Shown here piece by piece: positions 8,533-16,716 of a stretch of DNA of 64,000 nt (positions are counted from its first letter, which is position 1; each line of letters opens with the position of its first letter). The notes under the pieces were generated by a model, which had not been told where the DNA came from, made no database searches, and worked only from the letters and a program-made list of their open reading frames with translations. Source of the DNA: Mycobacterium sp. UM_CSW (lineage in GTDB: Bacteria > Actinomycetota > Actinomycetes > Mycobacteriales > Mycobacteriaceae); contig NZ_AUWQ01000034.1 in the NCBI RefSeq assembly GCF_000455205.1, forward strand, positions 33,647 to 97,646. Direction: 5' to 3'. Made by a program: the position numbers and the translations under genes.

Positions 8533-8714
8533 TCCGCACAACCACAAGCCGATAGCCGTAAGGGGCATCGTGGACTGTTTCACAACGAGCGCAACTGCCC
8601 GGTCACCCATAGACGCGAGAGAAGGAAATCCTGTCCTTTGCAACAAATTTCGCGTCCAGGCGACGCGGCATTCCGTTGCCCCGATGCAACGAAAATTATA
8701 AAATAGAATAGTAA

Positions 8715-9125
8715 ATGCAAAGAGAGACAACGGAAATGAAGCCACAGCAGATAACACGGCTTGCAATACTCATCACTTCAAAGCGAGTGGCTGCTGGTCT
8801 TAGTACCAGCGAAGTCGCCCGCCGCGCACACGTCGACAAAGCGACCGTATCCCGCATCGAGCATGGACAAATCTTGAGCCCGAAAGCCAAAAGCCTGCAA
8901 GCCATCGGCCACGTGTTGGGCATCCCCGCGAGCGAGCTGTTCGCGATTGCCCCATGGGTGACGCCCCAAGAACTGCCGACCATCCGCCCATACCTGCGTA
9001 CTAAATACCGAGAGTTACCTCCCGCCGCAGTGCAAGAAATTGAGACCTACTTCAACGACGTCGCGCGCAAGCATGGAATCAGCTTCGATCCCAACGATGG
9101 CCCGCTCGACGGCGAAGACGAATAA
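8715..9125 (+). CDS. XRE-type helix-turn-helix regulator (ImmR-like)
   Basis: The 136-residue protein has a Cro/CI-type HTH: GLSTSEVARRAHVDKATVSR, then EHGQILSPKAKSLQAIGHVLGI. The C-terminal part is acidic. The first ATG is at 8715. An in-frame ATG at 8736 after a purine-rich AGAGAGA tract is an alternative start. It is the first gene of a three-gene unit with an ImmA-type protease and the serine recombinase. In ICEBs1 and phages of Gram-positive bacteria such a pair forms an SOS or quorum-responsive switch in which the protease cleaves the repressor. Here that relation is inferred from order and families. The preceding 30 bases are strikingly AT-rich and likely hold the promoter. Confidence 0.85.
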   Translation: MQRETTEMKPQQITRLAILITSKRVAAGLSTSEVARRAHVDKATVSRIEHGQILSPKAKSLQAIGHVLGIPASELFAIAPWVTPQELPTIRPYLRTKYRELPPAAVQEIETYFNDVARKHGISFDPNDGPLDGEDE

Positions 9126-9179
9126 CGATATAGCGCAACGTAATTACCCCGCACCACATAGCGGAAAGGAGGTGGGATC

Positions 9180-9815
9180 ATGTCGCATCAAACTAATCAA
9201 CGACGCTCGGCCAACGTACTCGGCGCACTTCGAGCCATCATCCCAAACCGGGACAACATCACCTACGCCGAGGCCCTGCGAATCGCCGAACTCCAAGCCA
9301 ACAAGCTTCTCAACCTGAGCAGGATCACTGAACCTTCTGTGCCATCAGAGGTCATCACGACACTGCCAAATGTGAAGATCGAATTAATCAAGAGCGTCGC
9401 CTCGGGCGCCAGCTTCTGGGACAAGCAGCGGCGGACGTGGGTAATCCACTTGTCGCGGTCCGACTCACGCTGCCGCTGCCGTTTCACTCTGGCTCATGAG
9501 TTCAAGCACATCATCGACCACGGCAGCCGGCGCATGCTCTATCGCGGTAGCCGAAGAACGAGCGCTGAGACCCAGGCAGAGCGCGTTGCCGACTACTTCG
9601 CCGGTTGCCTGCTCGTTCCGCGCCGGTTACTCACGCGTGCCTGGCACAACGGAGTACACAAGACCTGCGACCTCGCAAAGCTGTTCTGTGTCAGCGAGCA
9701 GGCAATTAGTGTGCGGCTTCGCCAAACACGGCTGGTTCAGAGAACACCATGCCCGCCCGTCGCGGACAGCACTAACACACCGGAGCCGGAAACATCGCCA
9801 GAGGAGACAGCATAG
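9180..9815 (+). CDS. ImmA/IrrE-family metallo-endopeptidase
   Basis: This encodes 211 residues with an excellent ribosome-binding site (AAAGGAGGT at 9165-9173). The zinc-binding motif HEFKH is at residues 106-110, preceded by RFTLA. The downstream ERVADYFAGCLLVPRRLL block carries the third ligand region of the ImmA/IrrE family. Relatives cleave cognate HTH repressors and so induce excision of integrative elements. The gene follows the HTH gene by 54 bp and shares one base of its TAG stop with the recombinase GTG start. The C-terminal 25 residues are Pro/Thr/Glu-rich and probably disordered. Confidence 0.87.
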   Translation: MSHQTNQRRSANVLGALRAIIPNRDNITYAEALRIAELQANKLLNLSRITEPSVPSEVITTLPNVKIELIKSVASGASFWDKQRRTWVIHLSRSDSRCRCRFTLAHEFKHIIDHGSRRMLYRGSRRTSAETQAERVADYFAGCLLVPRRLLTRAWHNGVHKTCDLAKLFCVSEQAISVRLRQTRLVQRTPCPPVADSTNTPEPETSPEETA

Positions 9816-11725
9816 TGAGCGGTCCTGATGTCGTAAACGTTGACAATGCGGTCCTCGATAACGGCGAGGCTCAGGGCGTCAAACGCGCCATCATCTACCT
9901 CCGTGTCTCCACTGCGCGCCAAGCATCGAAAGATGGTGAAGCCGAAGGCTATTCCATCCCGGCCCAGCGCACAGCTTGCATCAAGAAGGCCGGTGAGCTC
10001 GGGTCTGTTGCGGTCGAGGAGTATGTGGATGCTGGCGCGTCGGCTCGCTCGGCAGATCGGGACGGGTTGCAAGCGATGCTGGCACGTCTGGCGGACGGCT
10101 CCTTGCCATCCGTGGACTACGTCATCGTGCACAAGCTGGACCGCCTCGCTCGTGACCGTGCCGACGACGTTGCCATCCTGCTGGGCATCCGTAAGGCCGG
10201 TGCGACCCTGGTCTCCGTCTCGGAGCAAATCGACGAAACCCCTGCTGGGACACTGATGCACGGCATTGTGGCGTCATTTGCCGAGTTCTACTCAAAGAAT
10301 CTGTCTACAGAGGCTCGTAAAGGGCTTGAGGAGAAGGTCCGACGCGGAGGGACGCCCGGCTGGGCGCCAATCGGGTACCTCAATACAACGCAGCGGATCG
10401 ATGGGAAGGAGATCAAGAGCGTCGTAATCGACGAGGATCGCGCACCGCACGTCCAGTGGGCTTTTGCTCGGTACGCCACCGGAGAGTGGAGCATTTCAGC
10501 TCTGCGCGATGCCTTGGAAGAACGAGGACTCAAGACCAAAGACACGACCAAATATGCCGGCCAGCCTTTGAGCCACGCCCAGGTCCACCGCATGCTCACC
10601 CAGCCGTACTACCGCGGGCAGATCCGCTTCAAGGGTCTTCTCTTCGACGGCAAGCATCCGACATTAGTAGATGAGATCACCTGGCAGAAAGTGCAAGAAG
10701 TCCTTGCTTGCCGGCGCATCGCCGGAGACCGCTCCTGGCGGCATACGCACTACCTCAAAGGCAGTCTGCTCTGCGCACGTTGTGGCGGGAAGATCGGCTA
10801 TGGCTGGTCCAAAGGCAAGGGCGGCCAGTACGAATATTTCTTTTGCCTAGGACGGCACACGGGCCGCACAGACTGCGACCTGCCCTATCTGCCGGTGAAG
10901 GCCATCGAGAAGAAGATTGCGGCCATTTGGTCTGGTATTCGCTTCGCCAGCACCGACCTCGACGGCATCAGGAACCGGGTGACCGAGGACTTCGATCTCA
11001 TGCTTGCCGAGCAGGAAAGGCTCGCTGCAGAACAGCGGCGCCGACTCATCCAACTGGAACGCCAGAAGAAGAAACTCATTGACGCGTACATGGCGGATGC
11101 TATGCCGGTGGAGGACCTCAGACAGCGGCAGACTGCCGTGGCGGCTGAAATCGCTGATGCCAGACGGTTGATCGCGGCATCAGATATACAGAGGGGCATA
11201 ATCCTAAAGCGACTCGACGGCGTCTTAGCGCTACTTCGAAAGGCCAGAACGACCTACGACAAGGCCGTACCGCAAGAGCGGCAACTCCTAAACACTGCAA
11301 TGTTCGAGCGGTTCGAGGTAGACAGCCGCGATGACGGCCCAACACGCAACGGCTGGACACCGCAGGAACCTCTCGTTGAGAAAGCAGAACTCACCGAGGT
11401 GGTGGATGCGGTCCTCGGCTACCACCCCGACGTTGCCTTGTGTGGGGTCGGCACACCGACGAACGGGACCACCTTAACGACCACGTTGGGCGGCCTGGGA
11501 CAGTTCAGACGACGGGACCTGGCCGGTATCGTTCGGACGCCGCCGGGACGCCCCAATCGCGCCAAGATCGCCCAGAATCGTCGAAATAATCGGCGGGATC
11601 ATGCAAGAACCCCCGTCGAACTTACGTTCGTCGGGGGTTCCAACGTGACTCATCTGGCGGTGGCGGAGGGATTTGAACCCCCGGACGGTTTTAGCCGTCT
11701 CTCGCTTTCAAGGCGAGTGCATTAG
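9815..11725 (+). CDS. Large serine recombinase (element integrase)
   Basis: The N-terminal resolvase domain begins AIIYLRVSTARQAS with nucleophile Ser32 and continues with VHKLDRLARDRADD and the SFAEFYSKNLSTEARKGL hinge helix. The recombinase domain spans about 180-300. A zinc ribbon follows (CARCGG to CLGRHTGRTDC), then a long coiled coil (about 390-470, LAEQERLAAEQRRRLIQLER). The GTG start overlaps the ImmA stop, with GAGGAG at 9801-9806. These enzymes integrate and excise DNA between attP and attB without host factors. Residues after about 570 look uncharacteristic, and the last 22 or so are encoded by the antisense of the tRNA-Ser gene, so the C-terminus is probably a junction product and not the ancestral end. 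Confidence 0.93.
   Translation: MSGPDVVNVDNAVLDNGEAQGVKRAIIYLRVSTARQASKDGEAEGYSIPAQRTACIKKAGELGSVAVEEYVDAGASARSADRDGLQAMLARLADGSLPSVDYVIVHKLDRLARDRADDVAILLGIRKAGATLVSVSEQIDETPAGTLMHGIVASFAEFYSKNLSTEARKGLEEKVRRGGTPGWAPIGYLNTTQRIDGKEIKSVVIDEDRAPHVQWAFARYATGEWSISALRDALEERGLKTKDTTKYAGQPLSHAQVHRMLTQPYYRGQIRFKGLLFDGKHPTLVDEITWQKVQEVLACRRIAGDRSWRHTHYLKGSLLCARCGGKIGYGWSKGKGGQYEYFFCLGRHTGRTDCDLPYLPVKAIEKKIAAIWSGIRFASTDLDGIRNRVTEDFDLMLAEQERLAAEQRRRLIQLERQKKKLIDAYMADAMPVEDLRQRQTAVAAEIADARRLIAASDIQRGIILKRLDGVLALLRKARTTYDKAVPQERQLLNTAMFERFEVDSRDDGPTRNGWTPQEPLVEKAELTEVVDAVLGYHPDVALCGVGTPTNGTTLTTTLGGLGQFRRRDLAGIVRTPPGRPNRAKIAQNRRNNRRDHARTPVELTFVGGSNVTHLAVAEGFEPPDGFSRLSLSRRVH
11608..11639 (-). terminator. 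Hairpin downstream of tRNA-Ser
   Basis: Fourteen-base arms with one mismatch and a four-base loop lie 16 bases beyond the tRNA CCA end. Their position suits the tRNA transcript read leftwards. The hairpin also lies inside the 3' end of the recombinase frame, so it may be part of the original chromosomal sequence retained at the junction. Confidence 0.55.
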
Positions 11726-11744
11726 GCCGCTCTGCCACGCCACC
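11655..11744 (-). tRNA. serT: tRNA-Ser (anticodon UGA)
   Basis: Read on the minus strand, the acceptor stem GGTGGCG pairs with CGCCACC, followed by discriminator G and an encoded CCA. The anticodon arm reads ACTCGCCTTGAAAGCGAG, giving anticodon TGA. A long variable arm and the T-arm GGGGGTTCAAATCCC complete a class II tRNA. Its 3' end points at the element, the usual orientation for a tRNA used as attachment site. The gene remains intact. Gene-symbol choice is conventional and not certain. Confidence 0.95.
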
Positions 11745-11781
11745 GCCCATAAGGGTAACGGGGACTAGTAACGTCGCCGTC

Positions 11782-12750
11782 ATGCGCGCGATTGTCGCCG
11801 AATCCCCCGACCAACTGTCCTGGCAAGAGGTGCCCGATGTCACCGCCGGCCCGGGCGAGGTGCTGATCAAGGTCACCGCGGCCGGCGTCAACCGCGCCGA
11901 CGTGCTGCAGGCGGCCGGCAAGTACCCGCCCCCGCCGGGGGCCAGCGAGATCATCGGCATGGAGGTGTCCGGCGTCGTCGCCGACGCCGGCTCGGGTGTG
12001 ACGGAATGGCCGGTCGGACAAGAGGTTTGCGCGCTGCTGGCGGGCGGCGGCTACGCCGAATACGTCGCCGTGCCCGCCGGCCAGGTGATGCCCGTCCCCG
12101 ACGGGGTGGACCTGGTCGACGCCGCGGGGTTGCCGGAGGTGGCGTGCACGGTGTGGTCGAACCTGGTGATGGTCGCGCACCTGGGCAAGGGGCAGCTGCT
12201 GCTGATGCATGGCGGAGCCAGCGGCATCGGCACCCACGCGATCCAGGTCGCGCGGGCGCTGGGGGCCCGGGTGGCCGTCACCGCCGGGTCGGCGGAGAAG
12301 CTGGAGTTCTGCCGGCAGCTGGGCGCCGAGATCACCATCAACTACCGCGACGAGGACTTCGTCGCGCGCCTGCAGGAAAACGGCGGAGCTGACGTAATTT
12401 TCGACATCATGGGCGCCGCGTACCTGGACCGCAACATCGACGCGCTGGCCACCGACGGCCAGCTGGTCATCATCGGCATGCAGGGCGGCATCAAGGGCGA
12501 GCTCAACATCGGCAAGCTGCTGGCCAAGCGGGCGCGGGTGATCGGCACCACGCTGCGGGCCCGGCCGGTGACCGGACCGAACAGCAAGACCGAGATCGTG
12601 CAGGCGGTGACGGCGTCGGTGTGGCCGATGATCGCCGAGGGCAAGGTCCGGGAGATCATCGGCGCGCGCATGCCCATCCAGCAGGCCGGTGAGGCGCACC
12701 AGCAGTTGGTGGCGGGCAAGGTGACCGGAAAGATCGTGCTGACCGTCTAG
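11782..12750 (+). CDS. NAD(P)H quinone oxidoreductase, zinc-independent MDR family (Rv3777-like)
   Basis: The 322-residue medium-chain dehydrogenase/reductase resembles the PIG3/quinone oxidoreductase branch. The N-terminal GroES-like half (MRAIVAESPDQLSWQEVPDV) is followed by VNRADVLQAAGKYPPPPG, the signature of the PIG3 group, and lacks the zinc-ligand cysteines of alcohol dehydrogenases. The Rossmann half has GGASGIGTHAIQVARALG for NADPH. The likely reaction is NADPH-dependent reduction of quinones or reactive carbonyls in the cytosol. It starts 37 bp after the tRNA and is the first conserved chromosomal gene. It converges with the next gene across an inverted repeat. Confidence 0.85.
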   Translation: MRAIVAESPDQLSWQEVPDVTAGPGEVLIKVTAAGVNRADVLQAAGKYPPPPGASEIIGMEVSGVVADAGSGVTEWPVGQEVCALLAGGGYAEYVAVPAGQVMPVPDGVDLVDAAGLPEVACTVWSNLVMVAHLGKGQLLLMHGGASGIGTHAIQVARALGARVAVTAGSAEKLEFCRQLGAEITINYRDEDFVARLQENGGADVIFDIMGAAYLDRNIDALATDGQLVIIGMQGGIKGELNIGKLLAKRARVIGTTLRARPVTGPNSKTEIVQAVTASVWPMIAEGKVREIIGARMPIQQAGEAHQQLVAGKVTGKIVLTV

Positions 12751-12782
12751 TCACGGCATTGCGAGTGAGTCCAGGGCGTCGC

Positions 12783-12854
12783 GTGTGCGCTCACGGCGAC
12801 GACACGCCGACGAGGGCCGCGCAGTGTGCACACGGAAAAGCCGTGAGTGCACAC
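12783..12854. repeat. Long-loop inverted repeat between convergent genes
   Basis: A 15-base arm at 12783-12797 (GTGTGCGCTCACGGC) is matched with one mismatch by its reverse complement at 12840-12854. It fills the 114-bp gap between two convergent genes. It may act as a bidirectional terminator or be a member of an intergenic repeat family. A partial extra copy of the half-motif (GTGTGCACAC) sits between the arms. Confidence 0.5.
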
Positions 12855-12864
12855 GAAAAGCCGC

Positions 12865-14061
12865 TCAGCCCAGCGACGCCAGCGCCCGCACCAGCTGGTC
12901 AACCTCGGCCGTCGTCGAGTAATGCGCCAGGCCGACGGTGACGGCGCCGCCGACGTCGTTGACCCCCAGCACGTCCAGCGCGCGGGAGCTCTCGTTGGTG
13001 ACGGCGAGAATGCCGTTGTCCGCCAAGCGTTGCACCACCCGCTCGGCGGGGACGTCCTGCAACGCGAAGCTGACGACCGGGATCTGCGACTCGGGCCGGC
13101 CGATCACCATCACCAGCGGCAGCGACCGCAACGACACCATCAGGTAGTCGAACACCCGGTTCAGGTACGCGGTGGCCGACTGCGTCGAAACGGACAGGCG
13201 TTCGCGCCGGCTGCCGCGGGCCGACTCGTCGAGCGACGCGAGGTACTCGATGCTGGCGACCAACCCGGCCAGCAGGCCGAACTGATGGGCGCCGACCTCG
13301 AGGCGCGCCGGGCCGACGGCCTGGGGGTCGGACGAGACGGCGCTGAACGAGTTGATCAGCGCTGGGTCGCGAAAGACCATCGCGCCGATCGGGGGACCGC
13401 CCCAAGCCAGGGCGTTGACCGCGACGACGTCGGCATCGGTCTCCTTGACGTCGAGCAGTCGGTACGGCGCCGCGGCGGAATGGTCGACCACCACCAGCCC
13501 GCCCACTTCGTGCACCAGCTTGGTCATCGCCCGCAGATCGGTGACCGTGCCCAGCGTCGCCGACGCCGACGCGACGGCGACCAGCCGCGTCGACTTCCCG
13601 ATCAGGCTCTCCCACTGCCAGGTCGGCAGCTCACCGGTCTCGATGTCGATCTCGGCCCATTTCACCTTGGCGCCGTAGCGGTGTGCCGCGCGCAGCCAGG
13701 GCGCGATGTTGGCCTCGTCGTCCAGCCGGCTGACGATCACCTCGTAGCCTAGGCCGGCCCGCGACGACGACGCCTCGGCCAATGACGACAGCAGGATGGC
13801 GCGATCGGCGCCCAGCACGACACCCGCCGGGTCCGCGTTGAACAGGTCGGCGACGGCCGCTCGCGCGGCCTCCAGCACGGCGGCGCTGCGCCGTGCCGAC
13901 GGGTGCGCCCCCACCATGGTGGCGGCGGACCGGCGGAACGCCGTCGACACCGTCGTCGCCACGGAATCCGGGATGAGCATGCCGACCGGCGCGTCGAAGT
14001 GCACCCACCCGTCACCCAGCGACGGATGCAGTCCGCGCACCCGGGCGACGTCGTAAGCCAT
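12865..14061 (-). CDS. Class-V aminotransferase-fold protein, cysteine-desulfurase-like (Rv3778c-like)
   Basis: The 398-residue protein starts [16 protein letters not shown]. The open frame continues 26 codons upstream but this start matches the family. The fold signatures are present: [33 protein letters not shown] and [11 protein letters not shown], whose Asp would contact the PLP pyridine. At the place of the Schiff-base lysine, usually in an HK(L/I)YGP-type motif, it reads [11 protein letters not shown] with no lysine. It may therefore not work as a standard PLP enzyme, or it may use another residue. The gene is divergent from the glycosyltransferase gene, with 122 bp between. Its biological role is not known to me. 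Confidence 0.8.
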   Translation of the reverse strand: MAYDVARVRGLHPSLGDGWVHFDAPVGMLIPDSVATTVSTAFRRSAATMVGAHPSARRSAAVLEAARAAVADLFNADPAGVVLGADRAILLSSLAEASSSRAGLGYEVIVSRLDDEANIAPWLRAAHRYGAKVKWAEIDIETGELPTWQWESLIGKSTRLVAVASASATLGTVTDLRAMTKLVHEVGGLVVVDHSAAAPYRLLDVKETDADVVAVNALAWGGPPIGAMVFRDPALINSFSAVSSDPQAVGPARLEVGAHQFGLLAGLVASIEYLASLDESARGSRRERLSVSTQSATAYLNRVFDYLMVSLRSLPLVMVIGRPESQIPVVSFALQDVPAERVVQRLADNGILAVTNESSRALDVLGVNDVGGAVTVGLAHYSTTAEVDQLVRALASLG

Positions 14062-14183
14062 GACAGCCACCTTAAGGCTTCCGCAATTTCGCGAAAATTG
14101 TGACGGTAGCGGGTGCCCCCTCGGCGATCCAAGCCGCATGGTGGCTTGGCGAGCCGAGTCACCCGGGCGGCCATACTAGTCCA

Positions 14184-16154
14184 GTGGGACTGTGGACCGG
14201 AACGCTGATCGCACTGTTCTTGCTGATCGCGCCGGGTGTGATAGTCGCGCGCATCACGCAGCTGACATGGCCGGTGGCCATCGCGGTTGGTCCTGCGCTG
14301 ACGTACGGCGTTGTGGCGCTGGCGATTATCCCGCTCGGTGCGCTCGGCATCCCGTGGAACGGATGGACCGCGCTCGCCGCGCTGGCGGTGGTGTGTGTGG
14401 TGGCGACGGGTTTGCAGCTGGCGCTCGCCCGCTACCGCGACCCCGAGGCCGAGGCTCGCGGCGTCAGCCGATGGCCCGCGGTGACGGTGGCCGCCGGTGT
14501 GCTGTTGGGCGCGGCGCTGATCATGTGGGCCGGCTATCGCGGCCTCACGCACTGGCAGTCCATCCCCAGCACCTGGGACGCCGTCTGGCACGCCAACGAG
14601 GTGCGCTTCATGCTCGACACCGGTCAGGCGTCCTCGACCCACATGGGCGAACTCCGCAACGTCGAGACCCACCAACCGCTCTACTACCCGTCGGTGTTCC
14701 ACGCGCTGACCGCGGTCTACTGTCAGCTCACCGGCGCGGCGCCCACCACCGGCTACACCCTGAACTCGCTGGCCGCGTCGGTCTGGCTGTTTCCCTCCAG
14801 CGCGGCCACCCTCACCTGGTTCCTGCTGCGCCCCATCAGCAGCCAGTGGCGCGCCGCAAGCGTGTCCGCCACCGCCGCCGCGCTGTCGGCGTCGTTCACC
14901 TCGGTGCCCTACGTCGAGTTCGGCGTCGCGGCGATGCCCAACCTGGCCGCGTACGGCGTCGCGATCCCGACGTTCGTGCTGATCGCCTCGACGCTGCGGC
15001 ACCGCGACCGCATCCCGGCGGCCGTGCTGGCGCTGGTGGGCGTCCTTTCGGTGCACCTGACCGGGGGGTTCATCGTCATCCTCTTCCTGCTGGCCTGGTG
15101 GCTGCTGGACGCGCTGTGGCATCCGGTGCGCGGCCGTCTCACCGACGCGCTGACCCTGGCCGCCGTGGCCGTGCCCACCGCGGCGATCCTGGCGCCGCAA
15201 TTCCTCGGCGTGCTGCGGCAGGCCGACATCATCGCCGGGCACGCGTTCCCCAGCTTCAAGAGCGTGAAGCAAGGGGTGATCGACGCGCTGCTGCTGCACA
15301 CCCGCCACCTCAACGACTTCCCGACCCAATACAGCCTGGTGTTTCTGGCGTTCATCGGCATGGCGATACTGCTGTACAAGAGGATCTGGTGGCCACCCGC
15401 CGTCTGGGTGGTGCTGACCGTGGCGACGATCTATTCCGGGGCGCCGTTTCGCAATCCGCTCGGCCGCGCGATCGAGGTGTTCAGCCAGTTCTTCTACAAC
15501 GACCCGCGCCGGCTCTCGGCGGTGGTGACGATGCTGGTGACGCCGATGGCGGGCATCGCGCTGTTCGCGATCGTCGTGGGCTTCGTCGCCCTCGCCAAGC
15601 GGCTCACCGAGCGGTTCACCCGCCTGCCCTCCCCGGTCTGGACCGCGGCGACGGCGTTCCTGCTGGTGGCGGCCGTCCTGGTCGCCGGCCGGCAATATCT
15701 CTACCGGCACCTGGTGTTGTTCGGCGACAAGTACGACTCGGTGATCATCGACCAGCGAGACCTGATGGCGATGGCGTATCTGGCCAAGCTGCCCGGCGCC
15801 CGCAACACCCTGATCGGCAACTCCAACGTCGACGGCACCGCGTGGATGTACGCGGTGGCCGACCTCCACCCGCTGTGGACCCACTACGACTTCCCACAGC
15901 AGACGGGTCCGGGCTACTACCGCTACATCTTCTGGATTGCGGCACGCAGGGGTGAATCCGATCCCAAGGTGGTCGAGGCGATTAAAGCGCTCAATATCAG
16001 GTACATCCTGACTAGCGCGCCCAACGTCAGAGGGTTTGCCACACCCGAAGGACTAGTGTCTCTGGATAAGTCGAAGTCGTGGACGATGATCTACGACAAT
16101 GGCGGGGCTCGAATCTTCGAATGGCGCGACGACAGCGCGGCGCCGCCCCCGTAG
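14184..16154 (+). CDS. GT-C family membrane glycosyltransferase (Rv3779-like)
   Basis: The 656-residue protein has a GTG start giving GLWTGTLIALFLLIAPGVIVAR as the first membrane helix. The frame upstream of it is a non-coding extension into the divergent promoter. About 12 hydrophobic segments run through residue 520, then a soluble C-terminal part follows. The large extracytoplasmic loop after helix 4 carries STWDAVWHANEVRFMLDTG, a likely GT-C catalytic Asp region. The M. tuberculosis homologue has been linked to polyprenyl-phosphomannose metabolism and surface mannosides. Substrate here is not deducible from sequence alone. The Bpa gene follows after 12 bp, probably in one operon. Confidence 0.82.
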   Translation: MGLWTGTLIALFLLIAPGVIVARITQLTWPVAIAVGPALTYGVVALAIIPLGALGIPWNGWTALAALAVVCVVATGLQLALARYRDPEAEARGVSRWPAVTVAAGVLLGAALIMWAGYRGLTHWQSIPSTWDAVWHANEVRFMLDTGQASSTHMGELRNVETHQPLYYPSVFHALTAVYCQLTGAAPTTGYTLNSLAASVWLFPSSAATLTWFLLRPISSQWRAASVSATAAALSASFTSVPYVEFGVAAMPNLAAYGVAIPTFVLIASTLRHRDRIPAAVLALVGVLSVHLTGGFIVILFLLAWWLLDALWHPVRGRLTDALTLAAVAVPTAAILAPQFLGVLRQADIIAGHAFPSFKSVKQGVIDALLLHTRHLNDFPTQYSLVFLAFIGMAILLYKRIWWPPAVWVVLTVATIYSGAPFRNPLGRAIEVFSQFFYNDPRRLSAVVTMLVTPMAGIALFAIVVGFVALAKRLTERFTRLPSPVWTAATAFLLVAAVLVAGRQYLYRHLVLFGDKYDSVIIDQRDLMAMAYLAKLPGARNTLIGNSNVDGTAWMYAVADLHPLWTHYDFPQQTGPGYYRYIFWIAARRGESDPKVVEAIKALNIRYILTSAPNVRGFATPEGLVSLDKSKSWTMIYDNGGARIFEWRDDSAAPPP

Positions 16155-16166
16155 ACGCATAAGAGG

Positions 16167-16712
16167 ATGGTGAACGGATTGACTAACGGCAACGACGGCG
16201 CGGACGCCGACGGCATCGAGGTGATCGGCGGCGTCGACCCGCGGATCATGGCGCTCCACGACGCCGACAGTGACGCTGACTCCGACGAGCGCTCCCTCAC
16301 CGACCTCGTCGAGCAGCCCGCCAAGGTGATGCGGATCGGCACGATGATCAAACAGCTGCTGGAGGAGGTGCGCGCCGCGCCGCTGGACGAGGCCAGCCGC
16401 AACCGGCTACGCGACATCCACGCCACCAGCATCCGCGAGCTCGAAGACGGCCTGGCGCCGGAACTGCGTGAGGAGCTCGACCGGCTCACCCTGCCGTTCA
16501 ACGAGGACGCCGCGCCGTCCGACGCCGAGTTGCGCATCGCGCAAGCGCAGCTGGTCGGGTGGCTGGAAGGGCTGTTCCACGGCATCCAGACCGCGCTGTT
16601 CGCCCAGCAGATGGCCGCCCGCGCGCAACTGGAGCAGATGCGCCAGGGGGCGCTCCCGCCGGGTATCAGGTCGGGCCACGGCCCGGGTTCGGGCACCGGC
16701 CAATACCTGTAA
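16167..16712 (+). CDS. bpa: Bacterial proteasome activator Bpa/PafE
   Basis: The 181-residue helical protein matches the Rv3780 family in the core EQPAKVMRIGTMIKQLLEEV and in the following helices. It ends GTGQYL, the conserved C-terminal GQYL that docks into the 20S proteasome alpha-ring pockets and opens the gate without ATP. The N-terminal 40 residues are acidic and disordered. A GTG start three bases downstream is possible. The extended Gly-rich linker before the tail (RSGHGPGSGTGQYL) suits a flexible docking arm. It sits between the GT-C gene and the galactan ABC ATPase in a collinear run. Confidence 0.92.
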   Translation: MVNGLTNGNDGADADGIEVIGGVDPRIMALHDADSDADSDERSLTDLVEQPAKVMRIGTMIKQLLEEVRAAPLDEASRNRLRDIHATSIRELEDGLAPELREELDRLTLPFNEDAAPSDAELRIAQAQLVGWLEGLFHGIQTALFAQQMAARAQLEQMRQGALPPGIRSGHGPGSGTGQYL

Positions 16713-16716
16713 GCAC

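Larger units (their letters stand above)
1..11655. mobile_element. Right-hand part of an integrated conjugative/mobilizable element at tRNA-Ser
   Basis: This stretch is lower in G+C than the chromosome to its right. It carries a coupling ATPase, a replication-relaxation protein, an orphan DNA methyltransferase, a repressor/ImmA pair and, as the last gene, a large serine recombinase whose frame runs into a tRNA-Ser gene. Everything right of the tRNA is conserved mycobacterial core. The gene content fits an integrative and conjugative or mobilizable element rather than a prophage, since no capsid, tail or lysis gene is visible. The left end lies outside the window, so size and the second attachment site are unknown. 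The exact right boundary is inferred to lie at or just left of the tRNA 3' end. Confidence 0.8.

Noticed and set aside
13749-15884. 711-codon minus-strand open frame
   Set aside because: It is the shadow of the GT-C gene. The sequence is dominated by Arg/His/Gln/Gly without domains, as expected for a wrong frame in GC-rich DNA.
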